Assembly (NCBI GenBank): GCA_028685945.1
Contig: JAQUCZ010000072.1
Location: 1-6,189, forward strand
Length of the DNA: 6,189 bases
Direction of reading: 5' to 3'
DNA from: Sulfurimonadaceae bacterium
Lineage (GTDB): Bacteria > Campylobacterota > Campylobacteria > Campylobacterales > Sulfurimonadaceae
A program made the position numbers and the translations under genes. The notes beneath the pieces were generated by a model. That model saw nothing but the letters and a program-made list of their open reading frames with translations, was not told where the DNA came from and ran no database searches. Below, one piece after another: positions 4,501-6,189 of the stretch (its first letter is position 1; every line of letters begins with the position of its first letter).

Positions 4501-6189
4501 ATGAAAGCAGTAGTTATGGCGGGGGGATTCGGTACGAGAATCCAACCTTTGACACATTCAAGACCCAAACCTATGTTACCGATTATGAACAAGCCTATGA
4601 TGGAACACACCATCGTGATGCTTCGCGATTTGGGGATCAAAGAGTTTATCGTCTTGCTTTATTTCAAACCCGATATTATTCAAGATTATTTTAAAGACGG
4701 CAGCGAGTGGGGGATCAATATAACCTACGTGCTTCCCGACAACGACTACGGTACGGCGGGTGCGGTAAAACTTGCACAAGAGCATATCGGAGACGAAAAC
4801 TTTATTATTATCAGCGGCGACTTGGTGACCGACTTTGACTTCCAAAAACTTTTCGATTTTCATAAAAAGAAAAAAGCAAAACTCTCCATCGGTCTTACAT
4901 CGGTCGAAAATCCTCTTGAATTTGGGGTGGTTATCGTCAATAAAGAACATAAAATCGAGAAATTTTTGGAAAAACCGAGCTGGGGCGAGGTGTTTAGCGA
5001 CACGATCAACACGGGGATCTACATTTTAGAACCCGAAATTCTGAACTATATTCCCCAAAACGAAAACTACGATTTCGGGAAAAACCTTTTTCCTCAGCTG
5101 ATGCACAAAGGGGTGACGCTGATGGGGTGCACTTTGGAGGGATACTGGCGCGACGTAGGGAACCCCGAGAGTTACCGCGACGTGTACGACGATATTTTAA
5201 GCCAAAGGGTCAAATTTAACATCCTTGCCAACAAACAAAAATTTCCCGACGGCGTACTTTACAGCCTTGAGAAATACGAACTCGACCCTTCGGTAGAGAT
5301 TATCGGAACGGTACTTTTGGGCAAAAACGTCGAGATACGCAAAGGGGTGAAACTTAACAACGTCGTTATCGGCGATAACGTCGTCGTAGGACACTCCGCA
5401 AAACTGCGCAACACCGTAATTTGGGAGAACACCGAGATCGGCAAGAACGTTATTTTAGACAACTGCGTCATCTGTAACAACAACGTGATCCACAAAAACG
5501 TTAAAGCAAAAACGGGGCTTATTTTGGCAGAGGGGTGCGACGTCGGAGAACTTGCTTCGTTTGAACAAGACGTGACGATCTGGCCCAATAAAACGATCGA
5601 ACCCGCTTCAATCGTCACCCGCAGTCTTATTTTGGGGAGCAAATACAAAAATTCTATTTTTGAGAGCGGCAGCGTTTCGGGCAAAAGCAATATCGAGCTT
5701 TCGTGTGAGATGGCGACCAAACTTGCCGAAGCGTTTGCCGCGCAGCTGCCTATCGGTTCGCGCGTGATTGTAGGGCGCGACGACGATAAGAGTTCCCGTA
5801 TGCTCAAACGTGCCTTTTTGGGAGGGCTTCTCTCGGCGGGGGTGAACGTGCTTGACGTTAAAAACGTTCCCCCTTCGGTTTTGCGCCACACTTTGGCAAA
5901 CGACCCCACGCTTATGGGGGGCGCGCACTTTAAACGATGTCTTGTAGATACGACGAGTTCGGAGATCACCCTTTTTAACGAGGATGCGATGCGCGTGAGT
6001 ACAAGCTCGGCAAAAGCGATCGAGAAGGCGTTTTTTACCGAAAAGTTCCGCCGCGTCGATTTTTCGCAGATAGGAAGCATCTGCGAAAGTATCCATCATG
6101 CCGAGTCGATTGCGTATTCTAAAGAGATCGAAGCCCATATTAACCACTCTATTATCAAGTGCGGCGGGTTTAAAGTGGCGGTCGATTTG
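4501..6189 (+). CDS. Sugar-phosphate nucleotidyltransferase / phosphohexomutase-like fusion, 3' end missing
   Basis: The frame stays open for 563 codons to the window edge; full-length relatives run to roughly 830-840 residues. Domain 1 (about 1-235) is a nucleotidyltransferase: AGGFGTRIQPLT (7-18), RPKPMLPI (21-28), the metal-binding aspartate in SGDLVTD (D107), FLEKPSW (155-161), NTGIYIL (170-176) and WRDVGNPESY (216-225). Domain 2 (about 260-380) is a left-handed beta-helix of hexapeptide repeats such as VVIGDNVVVG. Domain 3 (from about 385) is the first phosphohexomutase domain: VSGKSNIEL (392-400), VIVGRDDDKSSRMLKRA (422-438) and LLSAGVNV. Where active mutases carry TASHNP with the phosphoserine, this protein reads MGGAHFKRCLVDTTSSEI (472-489). 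The family is usually labelled mannose-1-phosphate guanylyltransferase/phosphomannomutase. The true sugar and nucleotide are not settled by sequence, and ADP- or UDP-glucose synthesis is possible next to a glucan enzyme. It acts in the cytoplasm. Confidence 0.88.
   Translation, partial: MKAVVMAGGFGTRIQPLTHSRPKPMLPIMNKPMMEHTIVMLRDLGIKEFIVLLYFKPDIIQDYFKDGSEWGINITYVLPDNDYGTAGAVKLAQEHIGDENFIIISGDLVTDFDFQKLFDFHKKKKAKLSIGLTSVENPLEFGVVIVNKEHKIEKFLEKPSWGEVFSDTINTGIYILEPEILNYIPQNENYDFGKNLFPQLMHKGVTLMGCTLEGYWRDVGNPESYRDVYDDILSQRVKFNILANKQKFPDGVLYSLEKYELDPSVEIIGTVLLGKNVEIRKGVKLNNVVIGDNVVVGHSAKLRNTVIWENTEIGKNVILDNCVICNNNVIHKNVKAKTGLILAEGCDVGELASFEQDVTIWPNKTIEPASIVTRSLILGSKYKNSIFESGSVSGKSNIELSCEMATKLAEAFAAQLPIGSRVIVGRDDDKSSRMLKRAFLGGLLSAGVNVLDVKNVPPSVLRHTLANDPTLMGGAHFKRCLVDTTSSEITLFNEDAMRVSTSSAKAIEKAFFTEKFRRVDFSQIGSICESIHHAESIAYSKEIEAHINHSIIKCGGFKVAVDL

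Noticed and set aside
5259..6147. Long - strand open frames (273 and 179 codons) opposite the nucleotidyltransferase/mutase gene
   Set aside because: They lie fully opposite a gene with clear family motifs in every domain and have Ser/Leu/Arg-biased, low-information translations. They are antisense shadows.

Overview
The window looks like a chromosomal segment from a Campylobacterota-type bacterium (the Sulfuricurvum / Sulfurimonas / Sulfurovum kind). This rests on protein style, AAA-rich lysine codons, tight gene packing and AAGG-type ribosome sites. No rRNA or other marker gene is present, so the assignment is tentative. All four coding regions are on the + strand. The first lacks its 5' end and the last lacks its 3' end.

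Left part (1-2426), envelope and nutrient uptake. A TonB-dependent outer-membrane receptor, missing its signal peptide, TonB box and early plug, is followed 42 bp later by a small exported protein. That protein is Met/His-rich, helical and Spy/CpxP-like. The two are probably co-transcribed, with an 18-bp perfect palindrome between them. A clear intrinsic terminator (2391-2426) closes the unit. The pairing suggests metal or metal-complex uptake plus periplasmic metal sensing or chaperoning, but the substrate cannot be read from the sequence.

Middle part (2511-4301), storage-polysaccharide metabolism. A good sigma-70-like promoter has a 14-bp perfect palindrome in its spacer. An untranslated leader of about 105 nt with one hairpin follows. 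It drives a compact 549-residue alpha-glucan phosphorylase-like protein. The family scaffold is intact, including the phosphate-binding R...YKR segment, but the lysine that normally carries pyridoxal phosphate is a serine (S448).

Right part (4302-6189). A 199-bp gap holds four consecutive hairpins, none followed by a T-tract; one begins with GTAG, like REP elements. After it starts a three-domain protein: sugar-phosphate nucleotidyltransferase, left-handed beta-helix, and phosphohexomutase. It runs off the window after 563 codons. Its mutase domain lacks the usual TASHNP phosphoserine loop. With the phosphorylase-like gene, this points to interconversion of glucan, hexose phosphates and nucleotide sugars.

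The most interesting points are two 'catalytically altered' enzymes side by side (the phosphorylase-like protein without its PLP lysine and the mutase domain without its phosphoserine), the hairpin cluster, and the palindrome inside the promoter. No CRISPR array, tRNA, rRNA, insertion sequence or phage gene was seen.
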